NCBI GenBank assembly: GCA_031549085.1
Contig: JAVBQL010000014.1
Coordinates: 85,882 to 149,881, forward strand
Reading direction: 5' to 3'
Source of the DNA: JAVBQL01 sp031549085
Lineage (GTDB): Bacteria; Spirochaetota; GWE2-31-10; MWDO01
Length of the DNA: 64,000 nt
Part shown: positions 8,329-16,916 of the stretch, piece after piece
How positions within the stretch are numbered: the stretch's first letter is position 1
Layout: each line of letters opens with the position of its first letter
Made by a program: the position numbers and the translations under genes
Notes under the pieces: generated by a model
Database searches by the model: none
Seen by the model: only the letters and a program-made list of their open reading frames with translations
What the model was told of the DNA's origin: nothing

Positions 8329-9045
8329 ATGCAGACTAGAAAAAGAATTATGGTCATTGATGATGATAAAAAAATGACAGATTTGATTAAAACCTATTTC
8401 GATCAATACGAGTTTGATGTAATAATCAAAAACGATACTTCTAATGTAGAGGAGACAATTAAGACAGAGAAGCCTGATCTTATACTATTGGATATAATGT
8501 TGCCAGATATAAGTGGTTTTGATGTTTTGAAAAAAATTCAAAAAGAGTCTGACTTGCCTATAGTTATGCTCACAGCAAAGGGAGATGAGATTGATAAAGT
8601 AATTGGTTTGGAGCTTGGTGCTTATGACTATGTTACAAAGCCTTTTTCTTTTAGAGAGTTGATGGCAAGGGTTAGAAATATATTAAGAAGAACTGTTAGT
8701 ACTAATAAGTTTGAAATTAAGAATAAAAAGAACCTTGTTTATCATAATGTTACAATAATGCCAGATAAGAGGGTTCTTAAAGTTGATGAAGATGAGATAG
8801 ATCTTACAAAGACTGAATTTGAGATACTATTTTTATTGGCTTCAAACCCTAATAAGACATTTACTAGAGAGGAGCTTTTGAAGGTAATATCAGATAGAAA
8901 CTATGCAACTGTTGATAGATCAATAGATATGCATATAAGTCACTTAAGAAACAAACTAACAGTAGATAACAACCAATACTGTTTTATAAAGACGGTTTGG
9001 GGAACAGGTTATAGATTTGAAGTTTTGAGTGATGAATATATTTAA
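8329..9045 (+). CDS. OmpR/PhoB-family response regulator
   Basis: A 238-aa two-component regulator. The receiver domain (1-120) has the acidic pocket DDD (11-13), the phospho-acceptor Asp55 in LLDIMLP, Thr82 and Lys104. A winged-helix DNA-binding domain (about 145-235) follows, with the LTKTEFEILFLLASNP and RSIDMHISHLRNKL helices and the wing IKTVWGTGYRF. ATG 8329, directly after GAGGTG, is preferred over the in-frame TTG at 8317. Its partner kinase starts about 140 bp downstream. The target genes cannot be read from the sequence. Confidence 0.93.
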   Translation: MQTRKRIMVIDDDKKMTDLIKTYFDQYEFDVIIKNDTSNVEETIKTEKPDLILLDIMLPDISGFDVLKKIQKESDLPIVMLTAKGDEIDKVIGLELGAYDYVTKPFSFRELMARVRNILRRTVSTNKFEIKNKKNLVYHNVTIMPDKRVLKVDEDEIDLTKTEFEILFLLASNPNKTFTREELLKVISDRNYATVDRSIDMHISHLRNKLTVDNNQYCFIKTVWGTGYRFEVLSDEYI

Positions 9046-9182
9046 ATAAAGTATATTTTAAACTTGATTTTTTAACAAAAATTATTTATATTTTTCTAAA
9101 ATAATATTAAACGATGGCGTAGATATATAATTTATACCATCGTTTATGTAAATTGTGGTAATTGTCTATAAAGTGTTTGATT

Positions 9183-10559
9183 ATGGTAAATAAAAATAGT
9201 GGTACATTAAAGAGCAAAATAATTGCTTCTTATGCTTTCATATTCATAATATTTCTCGTTGCTTTTGTCTCTGTTTTTCTCTCTATTTTTCAATTTTTAA
9301 TAAATAAACAATTTTTACTTATTGAAAATGATTCAAAAATAATTTCAGAGAGGGCAGCTCTTCTTGTCTCTTTATATGAGGATTTGTCAGATGGAACTGT
9401 TTTGACTGATAGTGATAACAAATATGTTAGAGATGATCTGATAGCTGAGTTTTTATCAAAAAAGCTAGAAGAGGAATTTGTTGAATATAAGATCTATTTT
9501 GATGCTAATATTGGCGGCAGCCTTCACCATCCCCACTCTATAATATTTGGAACAGATAATACAACGCTGTTTAAAGTTAAAGAGGAGTTGGATATGTCAT
9601 TCGATTTCTCTTATAAGACTATTGAGGTTGTGAAAGATATCAGTTTTATGGTCTTCTTTATTATAGCCTTTTTGTCAGCACTATTTTTAGGGGTCTCCAT
9701 CTCTTTCCCATTTCTTGTCTACTTTTCAGACTTGATAATAAAACCTATAAGGGTTGCTTCAAATACAGCAAAGTATATAGCCAAGGGCAACTACAATGTT
9801 GAGATAGAGAATAATGCTCAATATGAGCTTGGCGACTTGATTGACTCTCTTAACTATATGACAAAAGAGTTTAATAAATCTAGCACAGAAAAGAATGAGA
9901 TGCTTGCCTTTGTTGGACATGAGCTTCGCTCTCCTATTGGACGTATAAGGTGCTATGCTGAGCTTTTGGAAGATATCAAGGATATTCCAGAGGAGGATAG
10001 GGACAACTACTATGAGGATATAATAAAAGAGGCTGATCTGCTTAATAATATGATTACTGAAATTATTGGTATATATAAGCTCGATTCTGGAAACGAGGTT
10101 TTTTATAAAGAGCAGAGTGAGATGAGAGCCTTTTTTGATTCTCTTAAGAGAGATCTATCTGTTATGAAGAATTTTGAGGGAATGGAATTCTCTTTTGATA
10201 TTGAAAAGGGAGTAATTGCTGATATTGATGCAGCGAAGGTAAAGAGGGTCTTCTTAAACCTTTATGAAAATTCTATGAAAGCACAAGCGAAAAAGATAAA
10301 GACAACCTTGAGGAAGGCTGATGGTGATTTTGCAGAGGTTACCATTGTTGATAATGGTATTGGAATAAAAGATGAGAATATTGATAAAGTTTTTGATAAG
10401 TTCTATACAAATGGTAAACTTGGCGGTTTTGGACTTGGGTTATCTATCTGTCAGGTTATAATAAGGGAGCATGGCGGTAAAATTGGTTTTGTGAAAAATC
10501 AGGGTGGAGCTAAAGTCCTTATTACACTACCAATTATTGTTGGTATAACAGGTATTTAA
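9183..10559 (+). CDS. Membrane sensor histidine kinase
   Basis: About 458 aa. A transmembrane helix (about 12-38), an extracytoplasmic sensor of ~115 residues with no recognised fold, a second helix (about 155-180) and a HAMP linker come first. Then come HisKA with the phospho-His in FVGHELRSPIGR (about 243) and HATPase_c with N-box NLYENSMKAQ, G1 DNGIGI, F-box FDKFY and G2 GGFGLGLSI. It should phosphorylate the upstream OmpR-type regulator. No strong ribosome site is visible; ATG 9183 is chosen, but in-frame TTG at 9162 or 9177 is possible. The family A element copy 2 begins 120 bp after the stop. Confidence 0.92.
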   Translation: MVNKNSGTLKSKIIASYAFIFIIFLVAFVSVFLSIFQFLINKQFLLIENDSKIISERAALLVSLYEDLSDGTVLTDSDNKYVRDDLIAEFLSKKLEEEFVEYKIYFDANIGGSLHHPHSIIFGTDNTTLFKVKEELDMSFDFSYKTIEVVKDISFMVFFIIAFLSALFLGVSISFPFLVYFSDLIIKPIRVASNTAKYIAKGNYNVEIENNAQYELGDLIDSLNYMTKEFNKSSTEKNEMLAFVGHELRSPIGRIRCYAELLEDIKDIPEEDRDNYYEDIIKEADLLNNMITEIIGIYKLDSGNEVFYKEQSEMRAFFDSLKRDLSVMKNFEGMEFSFDIEKGVIADIDAAKVKRVFLNLYENSMKAQAKKIKTTLRKADGDFAEVTIVDNGIGIKDENIDKVFDKFYTNGKLGGFGLGLSICQVIIREHGGKIGFVKNQGGAKVLITLPIIVGITGI

Positions 10560-10680
10560 CATATTTAACAATTATTTATATATCACTCTATACAAATATA
10601 CCTCTCTATACAAAAAGTTTTATTATCACAAACATCTCATTTATATATAACTAATAATTAAATCTTTGTATCTGATTTCC

Positions 10681-10920
10681 TAATCAGTAAATAGATATAC
10701 AACGAGAAAACGCTACCCAAAAAAAGAGAAAGAGAGAGAGTAATTTTATATATGAGAGGAGCTTTGCTCCTCTCATATATAAAATTACTTTTTCTTTTTT
10801 CTTTCTTTTAAGTACCATTCGCTCATTATATTTCTTCGTGCTGACAAGTAATACGAAAATAGAAATATAATGACTTGTCAAGGTTTGGATAGGCCTATTG
10901 TTATGATAGAGTTATACAAA
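10681..10920. repeat. Family A large palindromic element, copy 2
   Basis: The arms are 10718-10740 (GA-rich) and 10788-10811. The apical stem 10741-10762 pairs with 10766-10787, a near-perfect 22 bp closed by a three-base loop. The right flank (10811-10910) resembles that of copy 4, including TTGGATAGG and a following GTTAT-ATA stretch. The GA-rich arm is on the left here but on the right in copies 1 and 4, so the inner part is inverted relative to its flank. Confidence 0.85.
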
Positions 10921-11068
10921 AATCAATATTGAAACAGGTCTCCTATAATGTCAAACGAAAGAAAAAAACATTGCAAAATATAAAAAAATTTGTTAATAAT
11001 CTTCTATAATATATATAAAAATTGATATTTTTATCCTATATTTTTTTGCTTTTATATGGAGAATTTTT

Positions 11069-12055
11069 ATGGATAGTGAAATAAAAGAGATTCATGAACA
11101 GGTAGAAAAAGAGCAGCCACTGATATCATTAGTCTTTTCTGAGATGAAAAAGGTTATTGTTGGTCAGGAAGATATGATTAGAGGAATCCTAATTGGCCTC
11201 TTTTCGAAAGGGCATATACTTATTGAGGGTGTGCCGGGACTGGCAAAGACCCTAACTATAAGCACACTGGCTTCAATACTATCTCTCGACTTTAGAAGAA
11301 TCCAATTTACTCCAGATCTGCTTCCTTCAGATATTGTTGGTACACTTATATATAACCAGAAAGAGGCGAAGTTTGAGACTAGAAAGGGGCCAATATTTAC
11401 AAACCTAATCTTGGCTGATGAGATAAACCGTGCTCCAGCAAAAGTTCAAGCAGCGTTGTTAGAAGCTATGCAGGAGAAACAGGTTACCATTGGCGAAAAT
11501 ACATATAAATTGAGTGAGCCATTTTTAGTAATGGCAACACAGAACCCTATCGAACAAGAGGGAACGTACAATCTTCCTGAGGCACAGGTTGATAGATTTA
11601 TGTTAAAAATAAAGATATCATACCCAAAGAGAGAGGAAGAGAAGATAATACTTGATAGAGTTATTGATAATGTTGATATCCCTGTTGGCAAAGTGCTGGA
11701 CTCCACAAAACTTAACTACCTATCAAAGCTTGTTGATAAGATTTATGTAAGTGACAAGATTAAACACTACATAGTTGACATTGTCAACACCACAAGAAAT
11801 CCAAAAGAGTACAATTTAAATATAGAGTCTCTAATATCATATGGCGTCTCACCACGTGCAAGCATATCTCTTGCTAGAGCTGCCAAAGGTAATGCTCTTC
11901 TATCAGGAAGGGGATATGTTACTGCTGATGATATAAAAGAGGTTAGCTTTTCTGTGCTTAGACATAGAATAATATTAAGCTATGAAGCTGAAGCAGAGGG
12001 AATAACAGCAGAGGATATTGTAACAAAGATATTTAACTCTGTTATAGTTCCATAA
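11069..12055 (+). CDS. MoxR-family AAA+ ATPase
   Basis: A 328-aa cytoplasmic chaperone-like ATPase. Walker A is GVPGLAKT (about 54-61) and Walker B is LADEINRAP (about 113-121). A sensor-1 region ATQNPIEQEGTYNLPEAQVDRF and a C-terminal lid domain follow. MoxR proteins usually assist maturation of metal-centre or surface complexes together with VWA-domain partners. The DUF58/VWA-like gene follows after 27 bp on the same strand, the standard pairing. No further aerotolerance-operon genes (BatA/BatB type) follow. GGAGAA precedes the ATG. Confidence 0.93.
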   Translation: MDSEIKEIHEQVEKEQPLISLVFSEMKKVIVGQEDMIRGILIGLFSKGHILIEGVPGLAKTLTISTLASILSLDFRRIQFTPDLLPSDIVGTLIYNQKEAKFETRKGPIFTNLILADEINRAPAKVQAALLEAMQEKQVTIGENTYKLSEPFLVMATQNPIEQEGTYNLPEAQVDRFMLKIKISYPKREEEKIILDRVIDNVDIPVGKVLDSTKLNYLSKLVDKIYVSDKIKHYIVDIVNTTRNPKEYNLNIESLISYGVSPRASISLARAAKGNALLSGRGYVTADDIKEVSFSVLRHRIILSYEAEAEGITAEDIVTKIFNSVIVP

Positions 12056-12082
12056 AGCTCTTTTTTTAGGATATTAAATAAA

Positions 12083-12991
12083 GTGGCAAAGAGAGAAAGC
12101 GATAAAAACGATATTAAGATCCCTAAAGAGATAGTAAAGAGTATAAAGCTAATAGAACTCTCCTCCAAAATATTGGCAACGGATACAATAAGCGGTGGTT
12201 ATACATCAGTATTTCGTGGCTATGGTATGGAGTTTGAGGAGGTTAGAGAGTATTTTCCGGGTGACGATTTTCGTAGAATCGATTGGAATGTAACTGCTAG
12301 AAACGATATCCCATATATAAAAAGGTTTAAAGAGGAGAGACAGATAACTGTTATGCTCCTGATAGACTCCTCTGGTTCACTTGAATATGGTTCTAAAAGT
12401 AATACAAAAAATAGGCTGGTTGCAGAATTCGCCTCTCTTATATCATTTGTTGCTCTATCAAGTCAGGACAAAATAGGCTCGCTCTTTTTTACAAATAAGA
12501 TAGAAAAATATATCCCGCCAACAAAAAGTAGAAATTCAATATTGAGGCTTATAAGGGAGATAATGGTCTTGTCTCCCACAGAAAAGAGAACAGATATTAA
12601 TGTCGCACTTGACTTTGTTCTTGAGACTATGAAAAAACGCGGTATTATATTTATTTTGTCAGATTTTTATAGTGATATAGATTATAAGAAGCTCTTTATT
12701 GCAAAGAGGAAGCATACAATTGTTCCTGTTGTTTTTAGTGACGCATTTGAAAGAAATGCCATTGATGTTGGTCTTGTTGATATGGTTGATAATGAGACTG
12801 GAGAGCTTAGGCTTGTTGATACCTCATCACTTGAGTATAAAAAGAGGATAGCAGAGAGAGAGAGAAAGAGAGAGAGATTTTTAAAAGAGCTTAAGAAGAT
12901 TGATATAGAGCCAATGGAGATAGATACAGACTCAAAAATTGAGAGAGTTATAATAGAGAATATTAAAAAGAGAAAAAAACATCACTTATAA
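12083..12991 (+). CDS. DUF58 protein with a VWA-like fold
   Basis: 302 aa, GTG start. The core motif of DUF58 is clear: FRGYGMEFEEVREYFPGDDFRRIDWN in the first 75 residues, then a MIDAS-like DSSGS (about 95-99) for divalent-metal binding. There is no hydrophobic N-terminus, so it is probably cytoplasmic or membrane-associated by partner. It follows the MoxR gene as the expected partner. The tail is unusually basic, with repeated ERERKR and KKRKKHH. The molecular substrate of MoxR/DUF58 pairs is not known. Confidence 0.9.
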   Translation: MAKRESDKNDIKIPKEIVKSIKLIELSSKILATDTISGGYTSVFRGYGMEFEEVREYFPGDDFRRIDWNVTARNDIPYIKRFKEERQITVMLLIDSSGSLEYGSKSNTKNRLVAEFASLISFVALSSQDKIGSLFFTNKIEKYIPPTKSRNSILRLIREIMVLSPTEKRTDINVALDFVLETMKKRGIIFILSDFYSDIDYKKLFIAKRKHTIVPVVFSDAFERNAIDVGLVDMVDNETGELRLVDTSSLEYKKRIAERERKRERFLKELKKIDIEPMEIDTDSKIERVIIENIKKRKKHHL

Positions 12992-13111
12992 TTGTATAAA
13001 TTATGACTGCTTAAATAACTTTTAAAAGGGAGAGGGGCAGGAGTTTAGAAAAAATTTGGTGTTTGCTGATTGTTAATAGAGACTTGTACTGAATAGAAAG
13101 GGACTTTTTTG

Positions 13112-13756
13112 ATGCCTACAAAGACTTTTATGGGCTTGCCGATTTTGAAGCAAGATAATATTTTTTATAGTGCAATAAAAGAGTTTGCAGATAAAGGTTA
13201 TACAATGGCTAGTACAAATAGTATAGCTAAAGAGTCTGGGATATCGAAAGGTTCAATGTTTCAATACTTTGAGACAAAGGAGGAGCTCTTTTTTTTCGTT
13301 GTAAGAAGGGCGCTGTCAGAGGTAATTACAGTCTATAAAAAGCAGTATAGCCTCAATTTTGATAAGATGGATTTAAATGAGCTCTTTATAACATCTTGTC
13401 TGCAGCTGGTTGAGTTTTATGATAGATACCCCTATCATTATAGGCTCTATTTGAGAATCCATTATGAGATAGATTCTCCAAACTATAAAGAGATTAGGAG
13501 ATACTTAAGCCGCTATATTTCGGCTGTTACAAATAGGTTTATTGATGAGGGAAAAAAGAGAGATATTATTCGCTCCGATATACCTTCAGATCTATTGCTC
13601 TTTTTTATAAATAATTTTTTGCTTAGGTTTATAGAGATCCACTATGATCCTGATATTGAGCCAACACTTAATGGTTCATATTTTTCGAAAGATAAATTGA
13701 TAGATGGTCTTAATATGGTATATAATCTTTTTATGGAGGGTATCAAAAAGAAATAG
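13112..13756 (+). CDS. TetR/AcrR-family transcriptional regulator
   Basis: A 214-aa one-component repressor. The N-terminal helix-turn-helix (about 29-63) reads ASTNSIAKESGISKGSMFQYFETKEEL, the conserved TetR pattern. The remaining ~150 residues are the helical ligand-binding and dimerisation domain; the ligand is unknown. The ATG follows GAAAGGGAC. It lies 136 bp upstream of accB-accC in the same direction. A palindrome at 13838-13862 between the two is a plausible operator, which would make this a fatty-acid-type regulator; that link is inference. Confidence 0.88.
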   Translation: MPTKTFMGLPILKQDNIFYSAIKEFADKGYTMASTNSIAKESGISKGSMFQYFETKEELFFFVVRRALSEVITVYKKQYSLNFDKMDLNELFITSCLQLVEFYDRYPYHYRLYLRIHYEIDSPNYKEIRRYLSRYISAVTNRFIDEGKKRDIIRSDIPSDLLLFFINNFLLRFIEIHYDPDIEPTLNGSYFSKDKLIDGLNMVYNLFMEGIKKK

Positions 13757-13837
13757 TATTGTTTGCAGATGGGGGAACAGCAGAATATCCTTTTTGGATA
13801 CATTATTGCTGCATTAATAATGAAAGTGATGAAAAAA

Positions 13838-13862
13838 TTCTCTAAATGGTGGTTTTAGAGAA
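13838..13862. promoter_or_regulatory. 9-bp inverted repeat upstream of accB
   Basis: TTCTCTAAA at 13838-13846 and TTTAGAGAA at 13854-13862 form a perfect dyad with a 7-bp spacer, ending 30 bp before the accB ATG. Its position between a TetR gene and accB suggests an operator; an RNA hairpin is the alternative. Confidence 0.45.
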
Positions 13863-13892
13863 GTTTATATATTTTAAAATTAGGAGAGAATA

Positions 13893-14390
13893 ATGAAAGA
13901 TATTGATCTACCAGTTATATTTGAATCAATGAAAAAGAATGATATTAACGAAGTGATAATTAAAGTAGGTAATATTAGTTACCAAGTAAGACGTGGGGTA
14001 TTAAAAACAAGTAATGTTGGTGGAATGCCTACTAATAATGGAGCTATGCCTGCGGCTCAAAATCAGGCCGCTTTTGAAGTTCCTATGGTGGGTTCTCAGT
14101 TTATAAATAATATTCAAACATCTGCAGCAAAAGATGGTAATGATAAGAATTACTTTGAAGTAAAATCTCCTCTGGTTGGTACATTTTATAGTACTCCAAA
14201 ACCAGATGCTCCTCCATTTGTTGATGTTGGTACTAAAGTCTCTAAGGGACAGGTTCTTTGCGTTATTGAAGCAATGAAGAATTTTAATGAGATAACCAGC
14301 GAGGTTGATGGAGTTGTTAAGGAGCTCTGTGTTAAGAATGGAGAGATTGTTGAATATGGTAAGATTTTATTTAGAATTGAGACTATATAG
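13893..14390 (+). CDS. accB: Biotin carboxyl carrier protein of acetyl-CoA carboxylase
   Basis: 165 aa, the normal AccB size. The N-terminal segment includes EVIIKVGNISYQVRRG. A Pro/Ala/Asn-rich flexible linker (about 48-85) follows, then the C-terminal biotinyl domain with the biotin-accepting lysine in VIEAMKNF (EAMK). It carries CO2 from AccC to the carboxyltransferase for malonyl-CoA synthesis. accC starts nine bases after its stop. AGGAGA precedes the ATG. accA and accD are not in the window. Confidence 0.92.
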   Translation: MKDIDLPVIFESMKKNDINEVIIKVGNISYQVRRGVLKTSNVGGMPTNNGAMPAAQNQAAFEVPMVGSQFINNIQTSAAKDGNDKNYFEVKSPLVGTFYSTPKPDAPPFVDVGTKVSKGQVLCVIEAMKNFNEITSEVDGVVKELCVKNGEIVEYGKILFRIETI

Positions 14391-14399
14391 GATATTATT

Positions 14400-15740
14400 A
14401 TGATAAAAAAGGTATTAATAGCGAATAGAGGTGAGATAGCTGTTCGTGTAATTAGGGCGGCAAGAGAGCTTGGCATTAGAAGTGTGGCTGTCTATTCTGA
14501 AGTAGATAAAGATGCTCTTCATGTAAAGCTTGCAGATCAGGCGGTTTGCATTGGTCCTGCTCCAAGTGCAAGAAGTTATCTTCACTATCAAAATATTCTA
14601 GCTGCTGCTGAAGCAACAAAGGCTGATGCAATACATCCCGGCTTTGGGTTTCTATCCGAAAATGCAGATTTTGTTGAGGCTTGTCAGGCTTTGGGAATAG
14701 AGTTTATTGGTCCAAAACCGGAGTCAATTAGACTTATGGGCAACAAAGCCAATGCACGTGAAACAATGATAAAGGCTAATATTCCAATAACTCCGGGAAG
14801 TGATGGTGTTATAAAGTCCGAAGAGGAAGCTGTTGAAGTTGCAAAGAAGATTGGCTATCCTGTTATAATAAAGGCCTCTGCTGGTGGCGGTGGAAAGGGA
14901 ATGAGAGTTGTTTATGATGAAGCTGAACTCATTAAAAACTATAATCTTGCTGCAAATGAGGCTTTGGTTTCGTTTAAGAATGCAGATGTCTATATGGAAC
15001 ACTACATTGAGGGTCCGCGTCATATAGAGGTTCAGATTTTAGGTGATAAGCATGGGAATATTATTCACCTTTTTGAGAGAGACTGCTCTATACAGAGAAG
15101 GCATCAAAAGCTTATTGAAGAGGCACCATCTGTTGCACTCGATGAGAAGACACGTATTGAGATAGGCGAGACTGCTGTTCGTGCGGCTCGTGCAGCCTCA
15201 TATTATAGTGCAGGAACAGTAGAGTTTCTACTTGATAAGAATGGAAGATTCTACTTTATGGAGATGAATACTCGTATTCAAGTTGAGCACCCTGTAACAG
15301 AGTTTATTACAGGTGTTGATTTGATAAAAGCACAATTTTTGGTGGCTGACGGAAAAAAACTTCCATACAAGCAGAGTGATATAAAGATCAATGGTCACGC
15401 AATAGAGTGCAGAATAAATGCTGAAAATCCAAACAACAACTTCTCTCCATGTCCTGGGAAGGTAACAAAATATATTCCTCCAGGGGGATTTGGTGTTAGA
15501 ATAGACTCTGCTGTCTATCAAGATTACACCATTTTGCCATTCTATGACAGTATGATTGCAAAGCTTATCGTTAGGGGAGATACAAGAGATGAGGCAATTG
15601 CAAGAATGAAGAGAGCCTTGGAAGAATTTATAATAGAGGGAGTTGATACAACAATTCCATTTGATTTAAAGGTTATGAATAATAAAGATTTTATTAATGG
15701 AAAGCTTGATACCAAATTTATGGAAAAACACTTTCCTTAA
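14400..15740 (+). CDS. accC: Biotin carboxylase subunit of acetyl-CoA carboxylase
   Basis: 446 aa, the typical AccC length. The N-terminal Rossmann-like domain starts KKVLIANRGEIAVRVIRAARELGI. The ATP-grasp domain has the glycine loop KASAGGGGKGMR (about 159-170) and the catalytic segment EMNTRIQVEHPVTE. The C-terminal carboxylase domain contains GHAIECRINAE. It carboxylates biotin on AccB using ATP and bicarbonate, in the cytoplasm. It is co-directional with accB, nine bases apart, and almost certainly in one operon. A terminator at 15923-15958 follows two palindromic elements. Confidence 0.96.
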   Translation: MIKKVLIANRGEIAVRVIRAARELGIRSVAVYSEVDKDALHVKLADQAVCIGPAPSARSYLHYQNILAAAEATKADAIHPGFGFLSENADFVEACQALGIEFIGPKPESIRLMGNKANARETMIKANIPITPGSDGVIKSEEEAVEVAKKIGYPVIIKASAGGGGKGMRVVYDEAELIKNYNLAANEALVSFKNADVYMEHYIEGPRHIEVQILGDKHGNIIHLFERDCSIQRRHQKLIEEAPSVALDEKTRIEIGETAVRAARAASYYSAGTVEFLLDKNGRFYFMEMNTRIQVEHPVTEFITGVDLIKAQFLVADGKKLPYKQSDIKINGHAIECRINAENPNNNFSPCPGKVTKYIPPGGFGVRIDSAVYQDYTILPFYDSMIAKLIVRGDTRDEAIARMKRALEEFIIEGVDTTIPFDLKVMNNKDFINGKLDTKFMEKHFP

Positions 15741-15762
15741 GAAATATTATCTTTCTTTCTAA

Positions 15763-15792
15763 ACCCCCTGCCCCCTTTTCAAAAAGGGGGTA
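15763..15792. repeat. Element D copy 1 (short GC-rich hairpin)
   Basis: A cccccttt/aaaaggggg-type hairpin preceded by ccccctg. The same ~28-base string recurs at 58114-58143, also just after a metabolic gene and upstream of an element C copy. Confidence 0.75.
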
Positions 15793-15821
15793 ATAAAATT
15801 GGGTTTTCTTTAAAAAAGTAT

Positions 15822-15913
15822 GGTTTGCATAACGTAATATACAAGTCGTTTTTTGTTAAAATTGTTGCACAATTAATACAAAAAACTTTGTTGTATATCA
15901 CATTATGCAAACC
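15822..15913. repeat. Element C copy 1 (hairpin with variable outer stem)
   Basis: The outer stem is 15822-15844 with 15891-15913, 21 of 23 positions paired. Inside, AAGTCG, gttttttg/caaaaaac and aattgt/acaatt continue the hairpin. The inner segment resembles that at 58318-58370, but the outer stems of the two copies are unrelated. Confidence 0.7.
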
Positions 15914-15922
15914 TTGTTTATT

Positions 15923-15958
15923 AAAAAAGCGAGCTTAATAAAGTAGGCTCGCTTTTTT
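15923..15958 (+). terminator. Intrinsic terminator of accB-accC
   Basis: A perfect 12-bp stem, 15923-15934 with 15947-15958, ends in T6. It is A/T-symmetric and could act in both directions. Confidence 0.8.
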
Positions 15959-16004
15959 GATTTTCAATAAGAAACTAAAAATCTTTCTTGCACAAAATAT
16001 TTCT

Positions 16005-16130
16005 TAGAAAGGATGTGGCATGTAAAAAAGAAAGAAAAAAGAAAAATTAAATATATATAGGTTGTGGTATATCCCAACCTATATATATTTATTATCTTTC
16101 CTTTCTCTTTCTTTAGTAATGTTTGCTCAT
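16005..16130. repeat. Family A large palindromic element, copy 3, joined to a family B end
   Basis: The purine arm (16024-16047) and pyrimidine arm (16091-16115) flank a perfect 16-bp apical stem, 16049-16064 with 16075-16090. To the left, 16005-16028 reads like the inverted end of family B (AAAGGATGTGGC and A6), so the two repeats are fused here. The right end abuts the hisI stop. Confidence 0.75.
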
Positions 16131-16164
16131 TAAATACTACTATCTTAACTTATAAGTAAATTAA

Positions 16165-16551
16165 CTACTTCTCATATACGTCTTTTGGATCAAAGATCTT
16201 TTTTTCATCTTTTATTGTCTCCCACTTTCCATCTACAAGATGTCTATAAAAGCAGCTCTCATATCCTGTATGACAAGAGGCTTTTAGTCCATGCTGTTTT
16301 ACTTTAAAAATTAGAGAGTCATTATCACAGTCTAACAATATATCAATTATCTCTTGATAGTTTCCAGATGTCTCCCCTTTGCACCATACCCTATTTTTTG
16401 TACGGGAGAAGTAGGTCGCCTTTTTTGTTTGAAGGGCTATGTTGAAAGCCTCTTCGTTTACGAAAGCTAGCATTAATATCTTTCCGCTCTCATAATCTTG
16501 TGTAACTACGGGGATTAATCCATTCAACTTATTAAAATCTAAATCTTTCAT
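16165..16551 (-). CDS. hisI: Phosphoribosyl-AMP cyclohydrolase
   Basis: A 128-aa cytoplasmic enzyme of histidine biosynthesis that opens the adenine ring of phosphoribosyl-AMP. It is the stand-alone HisI domain without the HisE pyrophosphohydrolase. Mg-binding aspartates lie in LDCDNDS (Asp74, Asp76, Asp78). The Zn-binding cysteines Cys75, Cys93 and Cys100 lie in LDC and SCHTGYESC. It is a lone gene here, with no other his genes in the window. It is flanked on both sides by family A palindromes (copies 3 and 4). Confidence 0.95.
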   Translation of the reverse strand: MKDLDFNKLNGLIPVVTQDYESGKILMLAFVNEEAFNIALQTKKATYFSRTKNRVWCKGETSGNYQEIIDILLDCDNDSLIFKVKQHGLKASCHTGYESCFYRHLVDGKWETIKDEKKIFDPKDVYEK

Positions 16552-16655
16552 CTTATATATTTCCTTTGCATTTTATTTATATATAAGGGTAAATAGTCCC
16601 TTTGTATTCTCAATAGTCCTATTAATATTAAATTAGATGTGCAACTTTTTATCTA

Positions 16656-16905
16656 GTTTACTTATCAGTATGAAAATATTTAAGGAGCGAATGGTACTTA
16701 AAAGAAAGAAAAAAAGAAAAAGTAGATATCTATAGGCGGGGTTCTACCCCAGCCTATAGATATCTATTCTCTCTCTTTCTCTTTTTTTTAAGTAGTGTTC
16801 TCTCGTTATATATCCTCTTACTGATAAGTAACACAAAAAAATAGACTTGAACAGCTAATTTAATCTTGGATAGGATATAGTTATAATAGTGCTATACGAA
16901 AAAGA
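16656..16905. repeat. Family A large palindromic element, copy 4
   Basis: The outermost pairing is a TTACTTATCAGTA-type sequence near 16658-16670 with ACTGATAAGTAA at 16820-16831. The purine arm is 16698-16722 and the pyrimidine arm 16767-16791. The apical stem is 16723-16737 with 16752-16766 (perfect 15 bp), extended by gggg/cccc. The right flank carries TTGGATAGG and a GTTATAATAG stretch. It lies between hisI's start and the FG-GAP gene's stop. Confidence 0.85.
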
Positions 16906-16916
16906 GTTTTATTATG

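Noticed and set aside
1921..16905. Family A palindromes as simple terminators
   Set aside because: Copy 1 sits between two divergent gene starts, and the copies share more than 100 bp of flank, which terminators do not.
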